Shown here: positions 43,627-53,297 of the stretch, one piece after another
How the letters are laid out: the number at the start of each line of letters is the position of its first letter
Numbering within the stretch: the first letter of the stretch is position 1
Assembly: GCA_943329925.2 (NCBI GenBank)
Contig: CALQFT020000001.1
Location: forward strand, 1-64,000
Direction of reading: 5' to 3'
From: Opitutus sp. GAS368
GTDB taxonomy: Bacteria > Verrucomicrobiota > Verrucomicrobiia > Chthoniobacterales > Chthoniobacteraceae
Length of the DNA stretch: 64,000 bases
Notes under the pieces: model-generated
The model's database searches: none
Seen by the model: the letters and a program-made list of their open reading frames with translations, nothing else
Told to the model about the DNA's origin: nothing
Translations under genes and position numbers: made by a program

Positions 43627-44484
43627 ATGAGTGAACTAGTGATTGATGCCCAATTGGTGAAAACGCTGCGTGAAAAAACCAGCGCTGGATTGATGGATTG
43701 CAAACGCGCGCTGGCCGAGACCCATGGCGATTTAGAGGCGGCTGTGGATTTGCTCCGTAAAAAGGGCGTCGCAAGCGCCGCGAAGAAAGCGGATCGTGAA
43801 GCAAAGGAAGGCGTTATTGCTCAAACCATCGTGCACAACGGCAAGGTCGGGGTGCTCGTGGAAGTGAATTGCGAAACGGACTTCGTTGCTAAAAATGATG
43901 CGTTCAAGGCCTTCACTGATTTGGTGGCCAATGCCTTCGCCGAAAACAACACCGCTGACGCTGATATTGAAGCGGCCCGCGTCAACGCGGTGCAAACTCT
44001 CGGCGAGAACATTCGTGTGCGTCGCCATGCGCGCCTCGAGGTGCATGGAAACGGCGCGGTAGCCTCCTACATCCACACCGGCGGTAAAGTCGGCGTCTTG
44101 CTGGAAGTCGGAGCGGCCAACGATGCCACCGTCCAGACCGAGGAGTTCAAGCAGTTAGTCCGTGACATCACTTTGCAGATCGCGGCGGCCAACCCAGTGT
44201 GCGTTTCCCGCGACAGCGTGCCCACGGTGCTGGCAGACCGGGAGCGTGAAGTGTATCGCGGTCAGGTGCCTCCAGGGAAACCTGCGAACATTGTAGAGCA
44301 GATCGTGGAAGGGAAGATGAACAAGTTCTACTCTACGTCTTGTTTGCTGGAGCAGGCTTTTATCAAAAATCCTGATCTCACAATCACTCAGTTGGTAACT
44401 GAAAAGAACAAGGTGTTGGGTGAATCTATTGCCGTGCGCAATTTTCTTCGCTTCACAGTAGGAGAAGAGCTTCCAAGCGCCTAA
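43627..44484 (+). CDS. tsf: Elongation factor Ts
   Basis: 285 aa, usual length. It is the nucleotide exchange factor of EF-Tu. Family signs: the UBA-like start KTLREKTSAGLMDCKRALAETHGDLEAAVDLLRKKG, the TDFVAKND segment, and the repeated domain with HTGGKVGVLLEVGA. It is co-located with rpsB. The product has the C-terminal coiled region expected. Confidence 0.97.
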   Translation: MSELVIDAQLVKTLREKTSAGLMDCKRALAETHGDLEAAVDLLRKKGVASAAKKADREAKEGVIAQTIVHNGKVGVLVEVNCETDFVAKNDAFKAFTDLVANAFAENNTADADIEAARVNAVQTLGENIRVRRHARLEVHGNGAVASYIHTGGKVGVLLEVGAANDATVQTEEFKQLVRDITLQIAAANPVCVSRDSVPTVLADREREVYRGQVPPGKPANIVEQIVEGKMNKFYSTSCLLEQAFIKNPDLTITQLVTEKNKVLGESIAVRNFLRFTVGEELPSA

Positions 44485-44570
44485 GTTGCCTATGGGGAAG
44501 ATTTAAGTTCAATCTGAGAAAAGGCGATTGCCGGTATGCGACTTTTCATGGAATCTTATTCAACCCCCTA

Positions 44571-46532
44571 ATGAGCATTTTAAAAAAAATCCGCCGTTCA
44601 GCTCTGCTGGCGGCGGTTTTTTTGTGTCCAATGCTCGGGGGCAGTTGTTCCAACAATCCCTATCCAGCTCCGACACAAGAGACTGGTGCCGACGGCTCTC
44701 CTTGGAAGGTTCGCTACGGCGCGTTGTCGGAAGATCCGCGTTCACTGGATCCTCAGGTGTGTTACGATACTGTCGGAAAGCGTGTGATTGAACCCGTGCA
44801 GGAGTGTCTGCTGGAGTATCACCCATTCAAGACGGACCCGTACGAGCTCCAGCCTTGTCTTCTAGAAGCCCTTCCCGAGCGCGTTGCAGGTGAGGGGGGC
44901 AAGACGACGTTTCGCTGCACCCTCAAGTCGGGGATCTTATTCCATGACGACCCTTGTTTCCCCGGCGGTAAAGGGCGGGAAGTCGTCGCCACTGACGTCC
45001 AGTATGCCTTTCAGCGCATCGCCGATCCAAAAGTGGAATGCCCCGCTCTTTCCACGTTGCAGGATTATGTAGCGGGTTTGGGGGAAGTGTTTGAAGCCGC
45101 CCGTAAGTCAGGGGAGGCCGACTACTCCCGCGCTATTTCCGGTTTGCAAGTAACTGGTAAATACACTTTTGAAATCCATCTCACCCAGGTGTATCCTCAG
45201 CTGCTCTACTGGCTAGCGATGCCCTTCACCGCGCCAGTGGCTAGGGAGGCCGTCGAGTATTATGATGGGAAAGCTCACGATGGAATCGCTCGCGATCTCT
45301 TCCGTTTTCATCCTGTGGGGACCGGGCCATTCCAGATTTCTGAGTGGAAGCGCAACACCCGAATTCGTTTCGTTCGCAACCCACACTATCGCACCACGAC
45401 TTTCCCAAAGGATGGCTGGAACCCTGCGCGGGCGGCAGAACTCGAGCCACTGGCGGGGCGCTCGCTTCCTTTAGTGGACGAGGTTTGCATGACGATATTT
45501 CGCGAGAGCATTCCGATTTTCCTGCTCTTTAGGCAGGGCTACCTAGACAGCATGAGTGTCGGCAAGGATGCGTTTTCCAGCCTGATTACTCCGGGCCGCG
45601 ATCTGTCTGAAAAGTATAAGGAGCGTGGTGTCACGCTTCATCGCGATACGGAACCGAGTACTTATTACATGAGCCTGAACATGGAGGATCCGGTGCTGGG
45701 ACCCAATCGCAAGCTGCGTCAGGCGCTCTCTGCGGCATTCAACACGCCGACTTATTTAGACATTTTTTACAATGGAGTTCCCATTGTTGCTCAACAACTT
45801 ATGCCGCCTGGTATCGCCGGTCACAAAAAGGAATTCAGGAATCCGTACGGCTACAATCTTGAAAAAGCCAAGGCGTTGCTTGCTGATGCCGGCTACCCTA
45901 ACGGTCGCGATGCCTCGGGCAAAGTGCTCGAACTCACGCTTGATACCAGTGGAGGAAGCGCTGACGAACGCCTCGGGGCGGAATTCGAGCAGCGCCAATT
46001 CGAGCAGCTTGGCTTGAAAATTAAGGTAGTGGAAAATCCATTTGCCCGGTTGATGGAAAAGCTCGATCAAGGCAGTTTTCAGATCGCCGCCGGGAGCGGA
46101 TGGGGCGCGGATTACCCTGACCCTGAAAACTTTCTGTTTTTGTATTACAGCAAAAATATTCCTCCTGCGGGCAAGAATGCGTCGCGTTATAAAAGCCCTG
46201 AATTTGACGGGCTTTTTGACCAAATGGCGACGATGGAGAACGGCCCCCAACGGGAGGAGATTGTATCCAGAATGAACGCACTTCTGGCCGAAGACGTGCC
46301 CCATGTCTTGCTTATGCACCGTTCGTTATTTTCGCTCAGCCAGCCATGGGCGCCGCGGATCCAAAGCAACCCGATGCTTGAGGGAGGCCTGAAGTATGCG
46401 GTGCTCGATCCAAGGCAAAGGGGGGAGCTGCAAAAGCAGTGGAATAGCAAGTCGTTGTGGCCCATTATTTTGCTTCTTGTTGTGTTTGCAGCTGCCTCAG
46501 CGGCGGGGATCCGGGCTTATCGGAGGAATTAA
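44571..46532 (+). CDS. Peptide ABC transporter substrate-binding protein with lipobox and C-terminal membrane segment
   Basis: 653 aa SBP family 5 (OppA/DppA type). The signal ends in LGGSC, a lipobox. Family motifs are SLDPQVCYDTVGKRVIEPVQECLLEY, VATDVQYAFQRIADP, HPVGTGPFQISEWKRNTRIRFVRNPHY and a C-terminal lobe with NAAFNTP-type AFNTPTYLDIFYNG. Unusually a hydrophobic segment, LWPIILLLVVFAAASAAGIRAYRRN, ends the protein, giving a second anchor. The first codons overlap a terminator-like hairpin (44591-44623). It starts the operon with two permeases and one ATPase. Confidence 0.85.
   Translation: MSILKKIRRSALLAAVFLCPMLGGSCSNNPYPAPTQETGADGSPWKVRYGALSEDPRSLDPQVCYDTVGKRVIEPVQECLLEYHPFKTDPYELQPCLLEALPERVAGEGGKTTFRCTLKSGILFHDDPCFPGGKGREVVATDVQYAFQRIADPKVECPALSTLQDYVAGLGEVFEAARKSGEADYSRAISGLQVTGKYTFEIHLTQVYPQLLYWLAMPFTAPVAREAVEYYDGKAHDGIARDLFRFHPVGTGPFQISEWKRNTRIRFVRNPHYRTTTFPKDGWNPARAAELEPLAGRSLPLVDEVCMTIFRESIPIFLLFRQGYLDSMSVGKDAFSSLITPGRDLSEKYKERGVTLHRDTEPSTYYMSLNMEDPVLGPNRKLRQALSAAFNTPTYLDIFYNGVPIVAQQLMPPGIAGHKKEFRNPYGYNLEKAKALLADAGYPNGRDASGKVLELTLDTSGGSADERLGAEFEQRQFEQLGLKIKVVENPFARLMEKLDQGSFQIAAGSGWGADYPDPENFLFLYYSKNIPPAGKNASRYKSPEFDGLFDQMATMENGPQREEIVSRMNALLAEDVPHVLLMHRSLFSLSQPWAPRIQSNPMLEGGLKYAVLDPRQRGELQKQWNSKSLWPIILLLVVFAAASAAGIRAYRRN
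44582..44623 (+). terminator. Terminator-like hairpin within the first codons of the SBP gene
   Basis: ccgccg (44591-44596) and cggcgg (44611-44616) form the outer stem. The inner cagc/gctg stem has loop tct. An A8 tract precedes it and seven T follow. It lies inside codons about 7-18, downstream of tsf. It could end tsf transcripts or attenuate the opp operon. Confidence 0.7.
46522..46526 (+). promoter_or_regulatory. Shine-Dalgarno of the first permease gene
   Basis: GGAGG starts 14 bases before the ATG at 46536 and lies in the last codons of the SBP gene. Confidence 0.6.
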
Positions 46533-46535
46533 CCC

Positions 46536-47510
46536 ATGTTTTCTTATCTCCTTCGTCGCCTTCTGTTTTTCGTCCCGATCGTAGCGGGAGTGATGCTTCT
46601 GACCTTTGCGCTCTTCTTCATGGTGCAGAGTCCCAAAGCCATGGCTCATCGTGTATTGGGGCCGAAGGCGACTCCCAAAGCGGTCGAGTTGTGGCTTCAT
46701 AATCGAGGCTATGACAAGCCGTTGTTGATTAACCAAATCCCCGATCAACCGTGGCACGACTCGCTTTTCATCTCTCAAATGCGTCGTCTCGCGACGTTCG
46801 ATCTCGGCAGATCCGATGTCACTGGGCGGCCCCTGTCTGAAGTATTTCGCCAAGGCGCGCTCCCCTCGCTGCTGCTGACGGTCCCCGCCTTCCTCGCTGG
46901 ACTGGCCATGTCCGTGGGACTCGCTCTCTATCTTGTTTTTATTCGAAATGCGGCCGCAGATCTCTTCGCATCTTTGTTGTGCGTCGCTCTGATGAGCGTG
47001 CCTGTCATGGTCTATGTGATTTTTGGACAATACCTTGTAGCACAGGTTTTCAACTATTTTCCAGCGTTTGGGTTCCAGCTAAACGGGTGGTCCACCGCCA
47101 AGTTTTTGTTCCTGCCCATTGCTCTGATGATCGTGAGTGGTTTGGGTGCGGACGTGCGTTTATTCCGGGCGCTTTTTCTTGAAGAACTCGGCCAGGACTA
47201 CATCCGCACCGCGCGGGCCAAGGGCGTTTCTTCCGCTGTGGTACTTTTACGACATGTTCTTAAAAACGGACTCATCAATTTGATCACCTTGGTGGTGGCC
47301 TCGCTTCCATTTCTCATCATGGGCTCGTTGTTGCTGGAGAACTTCTTCGGAATCCCAGGCCTAGGCAATGTGTTGTTCACCGCCATTCAAATGCCTGATT
47401 TTGCAGTGGTGCAGGCTTCAGTTTTCCTTGGCTCTCTTCTTTATCTTGGGGGCCTGCTTTTAACCGATCTCTGCTACGCGTGGGCCGACCCTCGCATCCG
47501 CCTGCATTAG
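46536..47510 (+). CDS. Peptide ABC transporter permease (OppB/DppB-like)
   Basis: 324 aa with about six hydrophobic segments. The family start MFSYLLRRLLFFVPIVAGVMLLTFALFFMV is clear, and the EAA loop that contacts the ATPase is present as DYIRTARAKGVSSAVVLLRHVLKNGLINLITLV. It forms the inner-membrane channel with the next gene's product. It starts 4 bp after the SBP stop and ends 6 bp before the next gene. Confidence 0.93.
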   Translation: MFSYLLRRLLFFVPIVAGVMLLTFALFFMVQSPKAMAHRVLGPKATPKAVELWLHNRGYDKPLLINQIPDQPWHDSLFISQMRRLATFDLGRSDVTGRPLSEVFRQGALPSLLLTVPAFLAGLAMSVGLALYLVFIRNAAADLFASLLCVALMSVPVMVYVIFGQYLVAQVFNYFPAFGFQLNGWSTAKFLFLPIALMIVSGLGADVRLFRALFLEELGQDYIRTARAKGVSSAVVLLRHVLKNGLINLITLVVASLPFLIMGSLLLENFFGIPGLGNVLFTAIQMPDFAVVQASVFLGSLLYLGGLLLTDLCYAWADPRIRLH

Positions 47511-47516
47511 CACTGT

Positions 47517-48596
47517 ATGACCACTTTGCCCCAAGACTGGTTTATAAAAATCGACGCGCTGCGGTCTGCGGTTTCGGATTGGTTAACTCGGTCCTTCCTG
47601 CCTATTTGGCTGCCCAACTTAGCGGTACTGCTGGGCACCTTGCTCCTCGCTCTTTTGGTGTGGCAGGGCAACCGCTCGGAGCGTTGGGCCACTGCCTGGC
47701 GCCGGTTGCGAGGGGACCGTCTCGGGCAGGCTGCGGCGGTTGTCGCCTCGCTGTTTCTTGTTGTGGGGTCGCTAGAGACCGTTGTCTTTCCCACAGAAAC
47801 CGGCTCGCGCACGCTGCTGCAAATGCTTCTTTCCGGTATCCCTCAGGAAAAGGGCTACGCAGCGCCTATGGCCACTCACGCGCTCTCGGTATCCGATCCT
47901 AAGCCGCTGTTTACAAGGCATATACTCGGAACAGATGCGCTCGGACGCGACACTCTCGTCCAGACGCTCCGGGCTACCCGCTCCGCGCTTTGGATCGGAG
48001 GGCTCACGAGTCTGGTCTACATTCCGCTTGGGGTTTTGCTCGGGATTCTAGCGGCGTATTACCGGGGCTGGGTTGATGATCTGGTGCAATATCTTTACAG
48101 TACGATCGCGGCGGTGCCGGAAATTTTGATGCTCGTGGCAATCCTGATGGTCCTCGGAAAAGGGTTGGGAACCATGTCGATAGCCTTGGGCATCACGGGT
48201 TGGGTCGGCATGGCTCGTTTAATTCGCGGCGAAACACTGCGGCAAATGGAGCGGCCTTACGTGGCCGCGGCGAAGGCAATGGGCCAGTCGCATTGGAAAA
48301 TTCTCACAAGGCATCTTCTGCCCAATGTGATGCATTTGATCGTGATCAAGTTCGTCCTCGGTTTCTCCGGCCTCGTGCTCGCAGAGGCGGTCCTGAGCTA
48401 TCTCGGAGTGGGCGCCCCCGTGGGAACCCCAAGTTGGGGCACTATCATAGACGCTTCCCGTTCAGAGCTTTCCCGTGAGCCCGTCGTTTGGTGGAATCTT
48501 GCCGCCGCTTCCTTCGCCCTGTTTTTGCTAGTGCTTTCTCTCAACATCTTGGGTGATGCTCTGCGCCGCGCATTCGATCCGAAATCCAACACTTAA
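47517..48596 (+). CDS. Peptide ABC transporter permease (OppC/DppC-like)
   Basis: 359 aa, longer than usual because of extra N-terminal segments (about residues 1-110, with SFLPIWLPNLAVLLGTLLLALLVW). The core has LGTDALGRDTLVQTLRATRSALWIGGLTSLVYIPLGVLLGILAAY, then the ATPase-contacting loop MERPYVAAAKAMGQSHWKILTRHLLPNV and SYLGVGAPVGTPSWGTIIDASR. It pairs with the previous permease. Confidence 0.93.
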   Translation: MTTLPQDWFIKIDALRSAVSDWLTRSFLPIWLPNLAVLLGTLLLALLVWQGNRSERWATAWRRLRGDRLGQAAAVVASLFLVVGSLETVVFPTETGSRTLLQMLLSGIPQEKGYAAPMATHALSVSDPKPLFTRHILGTDALGRDTLVQTLRATRSALWIGGLTSLVYIPLGVLLGILAAYYRGWVDDLVQYLYSTIAAVPEILMLVAILMVLGKGLGTMSIALGITGWVGMARLIRGETLRQMERPYVAAAKAMGQSHWKILTRHLLPNVMHLIVIKFVLGFSGLVLAEAVLSYLGVGAPVGTPSWGTIIDASRSELSREPVVWWNLAAASFALFLLVLSLNILGDALRRAFDPKSNT

Positions 48597-48608
48597 CTCA
48601 CGGTCCTC

Positions 48609-49433
48609 ATGCTTTCTGTACGCTCCCTCAGCATTGATTTTGGTTCCGGTCCCGCGCGAGTGCAGGCTGTGAAGGATATTAGTTTTTCTATTGCTCCAGG
48701 GGAGACTCTGGCGCTTGTTGGGGAGAGTGGTAGTGGGAAAAGCGTTACTGGCCTCGCGCTTACGCGACTGCTGCAGGAGCCTCCCGCGGTGTACTCCGGT
48801 GGGGAAATTTTGTTCGAGGGCCGGAATGTACTAAAGATGTCGCCAGCTGAGTTGCGCCGGTTGCGCGGCGGCAAGATTGCCTACGTCTTCCAAGAGCCAT
48901 CCACTTCGTTAAACCCAGTCTTCACCGTGCGCAGCCAAATTGCGGAAGCCTTGAGCCTGCATCGGCCCGAAGTCAGTGATATTGATGCAGAGGTGGCGCG
49001 CTGTCTGGATCTAGTGGGGATCGTGGACCCGTCCAAGCGGATGCATGATTATCCACACCAGCTTTCCGGGGGAATGCAGCAGCGCGTAATGATTGCCATG
49101 GCGCTGGCGTGCCACCCGCAATTGCTCGTCGCAGACGAACCCACCACCGCGCTGGACGTCACCGTGCAGGCGCAGATTCTCGATCAGATGCGGCTGATCA
49201 AGCAGCAGATCAAAATGGCGATGCTGCTGATCACCCACAATTTTGGAATTATCGGCGGGATCGCGGACCGCGTGGCGGTGATGTTCCGCGGCGCGATTGT
49301 CGAACACGGGAGTACTGCAGAAGTGCTTCACAATCCGCAGCATCCTTACACCAAGGCGCTCATTGGCTGCATCCCTCAATTAGGGCAGCGCAGACGCCGC
49401 CTCACGACAATTGATTACTCCACGCTGGGTTAG
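48609..49433 (+). CDS. Peptide ABC transporter ATP-binding protein (OppD/DppD-like)
   Basis: 274 aa. Walker [13 protein letters not shown] loop [11 protein letters not shown], signature [15 protein letters not shown], Walker [13 protein letters not shown] and H-loop LLITHNF are all intact. It is shorter than the usual OppD of about 330 residues and ends soon after the [16 protein letters not shown] region, missing most of the C-terminal extension. No second ATPase (OppF) follows, so it may work as a homodimer. A non-oppD minus-strand gene comes next. Confidence 0.92.
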   Translation: MLSVRSLSIDFGSGPARVQAVKDISFSIAPGETLALVGESGSGKSVTGLALTRLLQEPPAVYSGGEILFEGRNVLKMSPAELRRLRGGKIAYVFQEPSTSLNPVFTVRSQIAEALSLHRPEVSDIDAEVARCLDLVGIVDPSKRMHDYPHQLSGGMQQRVMIAMALACHPQLLVADEPTTALDVTVQAQILDQMRLIKQQIKMAMLLITHNFGIIGGIADRVAVMFRGAIVEHGSTAEVLHNPQHPYTKALIGCIPQLGQRRRRLTTIDYSTLG

Positions 49434-49485
49434 CCCAGCGATGTTGAGTGCCGCACTGCGTTGCGGCCGCCTGTTTTTGCCTCAC

Positions 49486-50550
49486 TCAGATCCCGCGTAA
49501 TAACGCCTCGGTCGCCTCCCAATCAAGACATGCGTCTGTGATGGAGACTCCATATTTTAACCCCGCCTTGGCCGCCGATTGAGTGCCGAGGTGGATGTGG
49601 CTTTCAATCATCACCGCAACCAGTTCGCTGCGGCCGCCCTTGCGCTGCTGCAACACATTGCGCAGTACCTCTGGCTGCCGAAGCGGGTCTTTGCCGCTGT
49701 TGGCATGGCTGCAATCCACCATCACCGCCGCGAGCAATCCAGCTTGACGCAACTTCTCAGCGGCCGCGGAGGTGTGCTCCGGCCCGTAATTTGTTCCATC
49801 CCGTCCTCCTCGTAATACCAGATGGCTGTCAGGGTTGCCCGCGGTTTGGATGATGCTTGTCATTCCCTCCTGATCGATTCCCAGAAAACTGTGTTGTGCG
49901 CAGGCTGAGCGCATTGCATCAAGCGCCGTCTGAATGCTGCCATCCGTGCCGTTTTTGAACCCGACTGGCATGGAAAGGCCGCTTGCCATTTCGCGATGCG
50001 TTTGGGATTCAGTCGTGCGCGCGCCGATGGCCGCCCAGCTAATGAGGTCTGCAATATACTGCGGGATAATGGGATCTAGAAACTCAGTTCCCGCCGGAAG
50101 TCCCAGCTCTGAAATGTCCAGCAACAGTCTGCGCGCCAACTTGATTCCGTATTCGACGTCTGCCGAATCGTCGAGATGCGGATCGTTGATCAGTCCTTTC
50201 CAGCCCACGGTGGTGCGCGGTTTTTCAAAATAAACTCGCATGACCACAAAGATGCGCTCCTGCAATTCGAGGGCCAAGGTGGAGAGTCGCCGCGCGTAAT
50301 CCATCGCCGACACCGGATCGTGAATGGAGCAGGGGCCTACAACCACCATGAGGCGAGGATCTTCACCGCGCAAAATTCGCCGGGATGTTTCGCGTGCGTT
50401 TAGAATGCGCTCCAGTGTCTGTGCCGATGCTGGAATTTCATCTTTGACCTGTGCGGGGGTCACGAGGCGTTTGACACCGTTGACGCGGACGTTCTCGATG
50501 CGGGTTTTGTGGAGTGGATCTTGGGGGTGAAGGCAGGCCTCTGAAGTCAT
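49486..50550 (-). CDS. aroG: 3-deoxy-7-phosphoheptulonate synthase, class I (AroG/F/H-like)
   Basis: 354 aa from the ATG at 50550; the ORF-track start adds 14 residues. It condenses PEP and erythrose-4-phosphate, the first step of the shikimate pathway. Motifs: VVGPCSIHDPVSAMDYARRL, FEKPRTTVGWKGLINDPH, GARTTESQTHREMASGLSMPVGFKNGTDG, and the metal/PEP site RGGRDGTNYGPEH. Which aromatic amino acid would inhibit it cannot be read here. It is convergent with the opp operon and divergent from tRNA-Ile2. Confidence 0.95.
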   Translation of the reverse strand: MTSEACLHPQDPLHKTRIENVRVNGVKRLVTPAQVKDEIPASAQTLERILNARETSRRILRGEDPRLMVVVGPCSIHDPVSAMDYARRLSTLALELQERIFVVMRVYFEKPRTTVGWKGLINDPHLDDSADVEYGIKLARRLLLDISELGLPAGTEFLDPIIPQYIADLISWAAIGARTTESQTHREMASGLSMPVGFKNGTDGSIQTALDAMRSACAQHSFLGIDQEGMTSIIQTAGNPDSHLVLRGGRDGTNYGPEHTSAAAEKLRQAGLLAAVMVDCSHANSGKDPLRQPEVLRNVLQQRKGGRSELVAVMIESHIHLGTQSAAKAGLKYGVSITDACLDWEATEALLRGI

Positions 50551-50716
50551 AAGACAGTCTGGTATTTTCCACGAATAAAGGGCCACCTGCAACTAAAGAT
50601 CTGTAATTTGCCGAATTCCGAGTGACGATTTGATGACGTTATGATCAGATAAAGGTCTTCAGTTTGAAGGAAGGAAAGCGACCCGCAGACCGGTCGATTC
50701 CTGACGAACACGAGCT

Positions 50717-50789
<73 letters not shown>

Positions 50790-50993
50790 CTGTGTTTCTG
50801 TGGATGGTGTTGGTTTGTAAAGTTTTGCTTGGGTCTCCTTCCGGGTAGACTTGCATCTGTCCATGTCAGCCGACGTCGACTCAAGGTTTTGGGGCTTTTG
50901 GACATGTAAGTCTCATTTGACGTGGAATATGTGTTGTCGTTCTATTAGAGATTGTTATTCAACTAATCTGTCATCAGTTGGTTCTTGGATTAT

Positions 50994-52073
50994 ATGAAGC
51001 AAATCTCCCCCCTCGTTTGTTTTTTGAGTGTGCTGCTTGGTTTCACCGCTTTGGCGGAATGGAAAATTGAGACTATTGCTGGAGTGGGGACTCCAGGGCT
51101 CTCAGGGGATTATGGCAAAGCGCTTAACTCTTACTTATACAATCCTTTTGGTGTAGTGCGCGGGCCGGACAAGGCGCTCTGGTTTTGCGATTCGGGAAAC
51201 AATCGTATCCGGCAAATTCGCCCTGACGGGATAATTTTTACCTTCGCAGGAAGCGGCTCAAAAGAGTTCACCCCTTCTGGAACTTGGGTGCAGGAGACGG
51301 CACTGAAACGCCCTCCGGAGCTTCGTTTTGATGCCAAAGGCGATATGTTTATCTCGGACATGGGGAATCATGTGATTCGTAAAGTTGATATGCAAACTGG
51401 CAAGGTAGACATTGTTGCCGGTACTGGTTTGGCTGGGTATTCGGGTGATGGCGATGCTGCATTAATCGCTCACTTGCGCCAGCCTCAGGGCATTCAATTC
51501 AGCCCTGAGGGTGATTTGTATATTTGCGACACCGGAAACAACGTGATTCGGCGTTTGGAAATGAAAACCGGCGTGATAACGACTTTTGCAGGCACGGGCA
51601 GTCCGGGGCTCACTCCGGATGGAGCGCCTATTGAAGGCACACCCCTTAACGGGCCTAGGGCGATAGATTTCGATCGAAACGGCGATCTGTGGCTGGCCAC
51701 GAAGGAGGGTTCTCAAATTTTTAAATTTGATATGAAGGCCCGTCGCATTCGCTTGGTTGCCGGTACGGGGGCGAAGGGGATGAAAGGCGGACCGGGCAAA
51801 CAGGCGACGTTTAGCGGACCTACGGGGCTGTCGTTGGATGCGGAAGGTAATGCTTGGGTTGCTGATACAGAGAACAGCGCGGTGCGCAGGATCGATGGGA
51901 AGTCGGGTGAGGTGAGTCTGATCGCCGGCACCGGAGAGCGCGGCGACGGGCCGGATGGCGATCCGCTGCAGTGCAAATTCTCCCGCCTCCATGGCATTTT
52001 TGCTGACGCGGACGGATCCGTCTTCATCGGTGACAGCGAGGCGCATAGGCTTCGTGTGTTGCGTAAAAAGTAA
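50994..52073 (+). CDS. Secreted NHL-repeat beta-propeller protein (first of two)
   Basis: 359 aa from the ATG at 50994. Signal peptide (MKQISPLVCFLSVLLGFTALA), then six or so repeats of the NHL type, each with a segment like GNNRIRQIRPDG, GNHVIRKVD, GNNVIRRLE, ENSAVRRIDG and linker VAGTG. Such propellers bind proteins or glycans outside the cell; no enzyme motif is visible. The next gene is a paralogue that starts 4 bp later. Confidence 0.85.
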   Translation: MKQISPLVCFLSVLLGFTALAEWKIETIAGVGTPGLSGDYGKALNSYLYNPFGVVRGPDKALWFCDSGNNRIRQIRPDGIIFTFAGSGSKEFTPSGTWVQETALKRPPELRFDAKGDMFISDMGNHVIRKVDMQTGKVDIVAGTGLAGYSGDGDAALIAHLRQPQGIQFSPEGDLYICDTGNNVIRRLEMKTGVITTFAGTGSPGLTPDGAPIEGTPLNGPRAIDFDRNGDLWLATKEGSQIFKFDMKARRIRLVAGTGAKGMKGGPGKQATFSGPTGLSLDAEGNAWVADTENSAVRRIDGKSGEVSLIAGTGERGDGPDGDPLQCKFSRLHGIFADADGSVFIGDSEAHRLRVLRKK

Positions 52074-52077
52074 TTTT

Positions 52078-53175
52078 ATGAAAACCCTCAGTTTTTCCTC
52101 GTTGCTCCTTGCTGGTTCCTTTCGGAACGTTTCGTTGCTTTTAGGGGCCGCGATCTTCTGTTCTGGAGCGTCTGCTAAAGCCGACAAAATCGTCCTCTTT
52201 GCCGGCGGGGCCCAGTCCGAGTTGCCTGCGGCGGCGGTGGATGCCGCATTGCGTGAGCCATTTGGCACGGAGTTCGATGCTTTGGGGAATGCGTGGATTG
52301 TGGAAATGGTGTCTGGGAATCGGCTTTTGAAGGTGGATCCCTCAGGCAAATTGACCCATGCTGCGGGTCGGCTGCAGCCCGGTTTGAGTGGGGATAATGG
52401 CCCCGGCCTGAGCGCTCAGTTCAACGGGCCGCACAATCTGGCTATTCCCGCCGGGGCTCGCATTTTGGTGGCCGACACTTGGAACGGAAGAATTCGCGAG
52501 TATTTGCCCACGGCGGGAGAGGTGCGCGGCGTGCCGGGGTTTGAACTCGGGCCTGAACGGGCCAAGGGCGCTGGTCCTTATTGCATTACAGCGGATGATG
52601 CCGGACGCAAGCTGTATATTGCTGATTTAAAGCAAGTTTGGGTGTTGGATTTGGCGGGGGGAACTCTCCGGTTGGTTGCCGGAAACGGCAAAAAGGGCGT
52701 GCCCCAGGACGGTGCGCTTGCGGCGGAGTCGCCGCTTGTGGATCCTCGGGCGGTGGCGCCGGATCATTTAGGGAACGTGTATGTTCTTGAACGGGGCGGT
52801 AATGCGTTGCGAGTGGTGGACAAGGAGGGGCGTATTCGCACCGTCGTGAACGCCTCCGGCAAGCAGGGCGCTGGTGGGGATGGCGGGCCTGGATTGGATG
52901 CGCAACTCAACGGTCCCAAGCATTTGTGCGTGGATCGAGATAATTCTGTGCTCATTGCCGACGCTGAAAATAATCTGATTCGGCGTTACGTGCCGGAAAC
53001 TGGACGTTTGGAACGCGTGGCGGGAACTGGGAAAAAAGGGGCGTCTGGTGTAGGTGGCCGGCCTCTGGAATGTGAATTAGCGCGACCGCACGGAGTGGTG
53101 ATTCATCCGCAAACTGGCGAATTATATATTACAGACAGCTATAACAATCGTGTGTTGAGGATCATTAAAGATTGA
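52078..53175 (+). CDS. Secreted NHL-repeat beta-propeller protein (second of two)
   Basis: 365 aa from the ATG at 52078; the ORF-track start at 51955 lies in the upstream gene. It has a signal peptide region (about residues 1-33) and NHL repeats such as GNAWIVEMVSGNRLLKVD, GNALRVVDKEGR and ENNLIRRY, with repeated AGTGKKG linkers. It is similar in plan to the previous gene product, suggesting tandem duplication. The ligand is unknown. Confidence 0.85.
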   Translation: MKTLSFSSLLLAGSFRNVSLLLGAAIFCSGASAKADKIVLFAGGAQSELPAAAVDAALREPFGTEFDALGNAWIVEMVSGNRLLKVDPSGKLTHAAGRLQPGLSGDNGPGLSAQFNGPHNLAIPAGARILVADTWNGRIREYLPTAGEVRGVPGFELGPERAKGAGPYCITADDAGRKLYIADLKQVWVLDLAGGTLRLVAGNGKKGVPQDGALAAESPLVDPRAVAPDHLGNVYVLERGGNALRVVDKEGRIRTVVNASGKQGAGGDGGPGLDAQLNGPKHLCVDRDNSVLIADAENNLIRRYVPETGRLERVAGTGKKGASGVGGRPLECELARPHGVVIHPQTGELYITDSYNNRVLRIIKD

Positions 53176-53297
53176 GCAAGCCAGTCTGGTTGGGACTGCC
53201 TTGCTGTGTGGCTCCCTGATTGGCAGCGGATGTGGTGGATATGCTTGGTTTGGAGGAGCGGCCCCGCCCGAGCAGCGACAAAAACGGGGGGAGTGGT

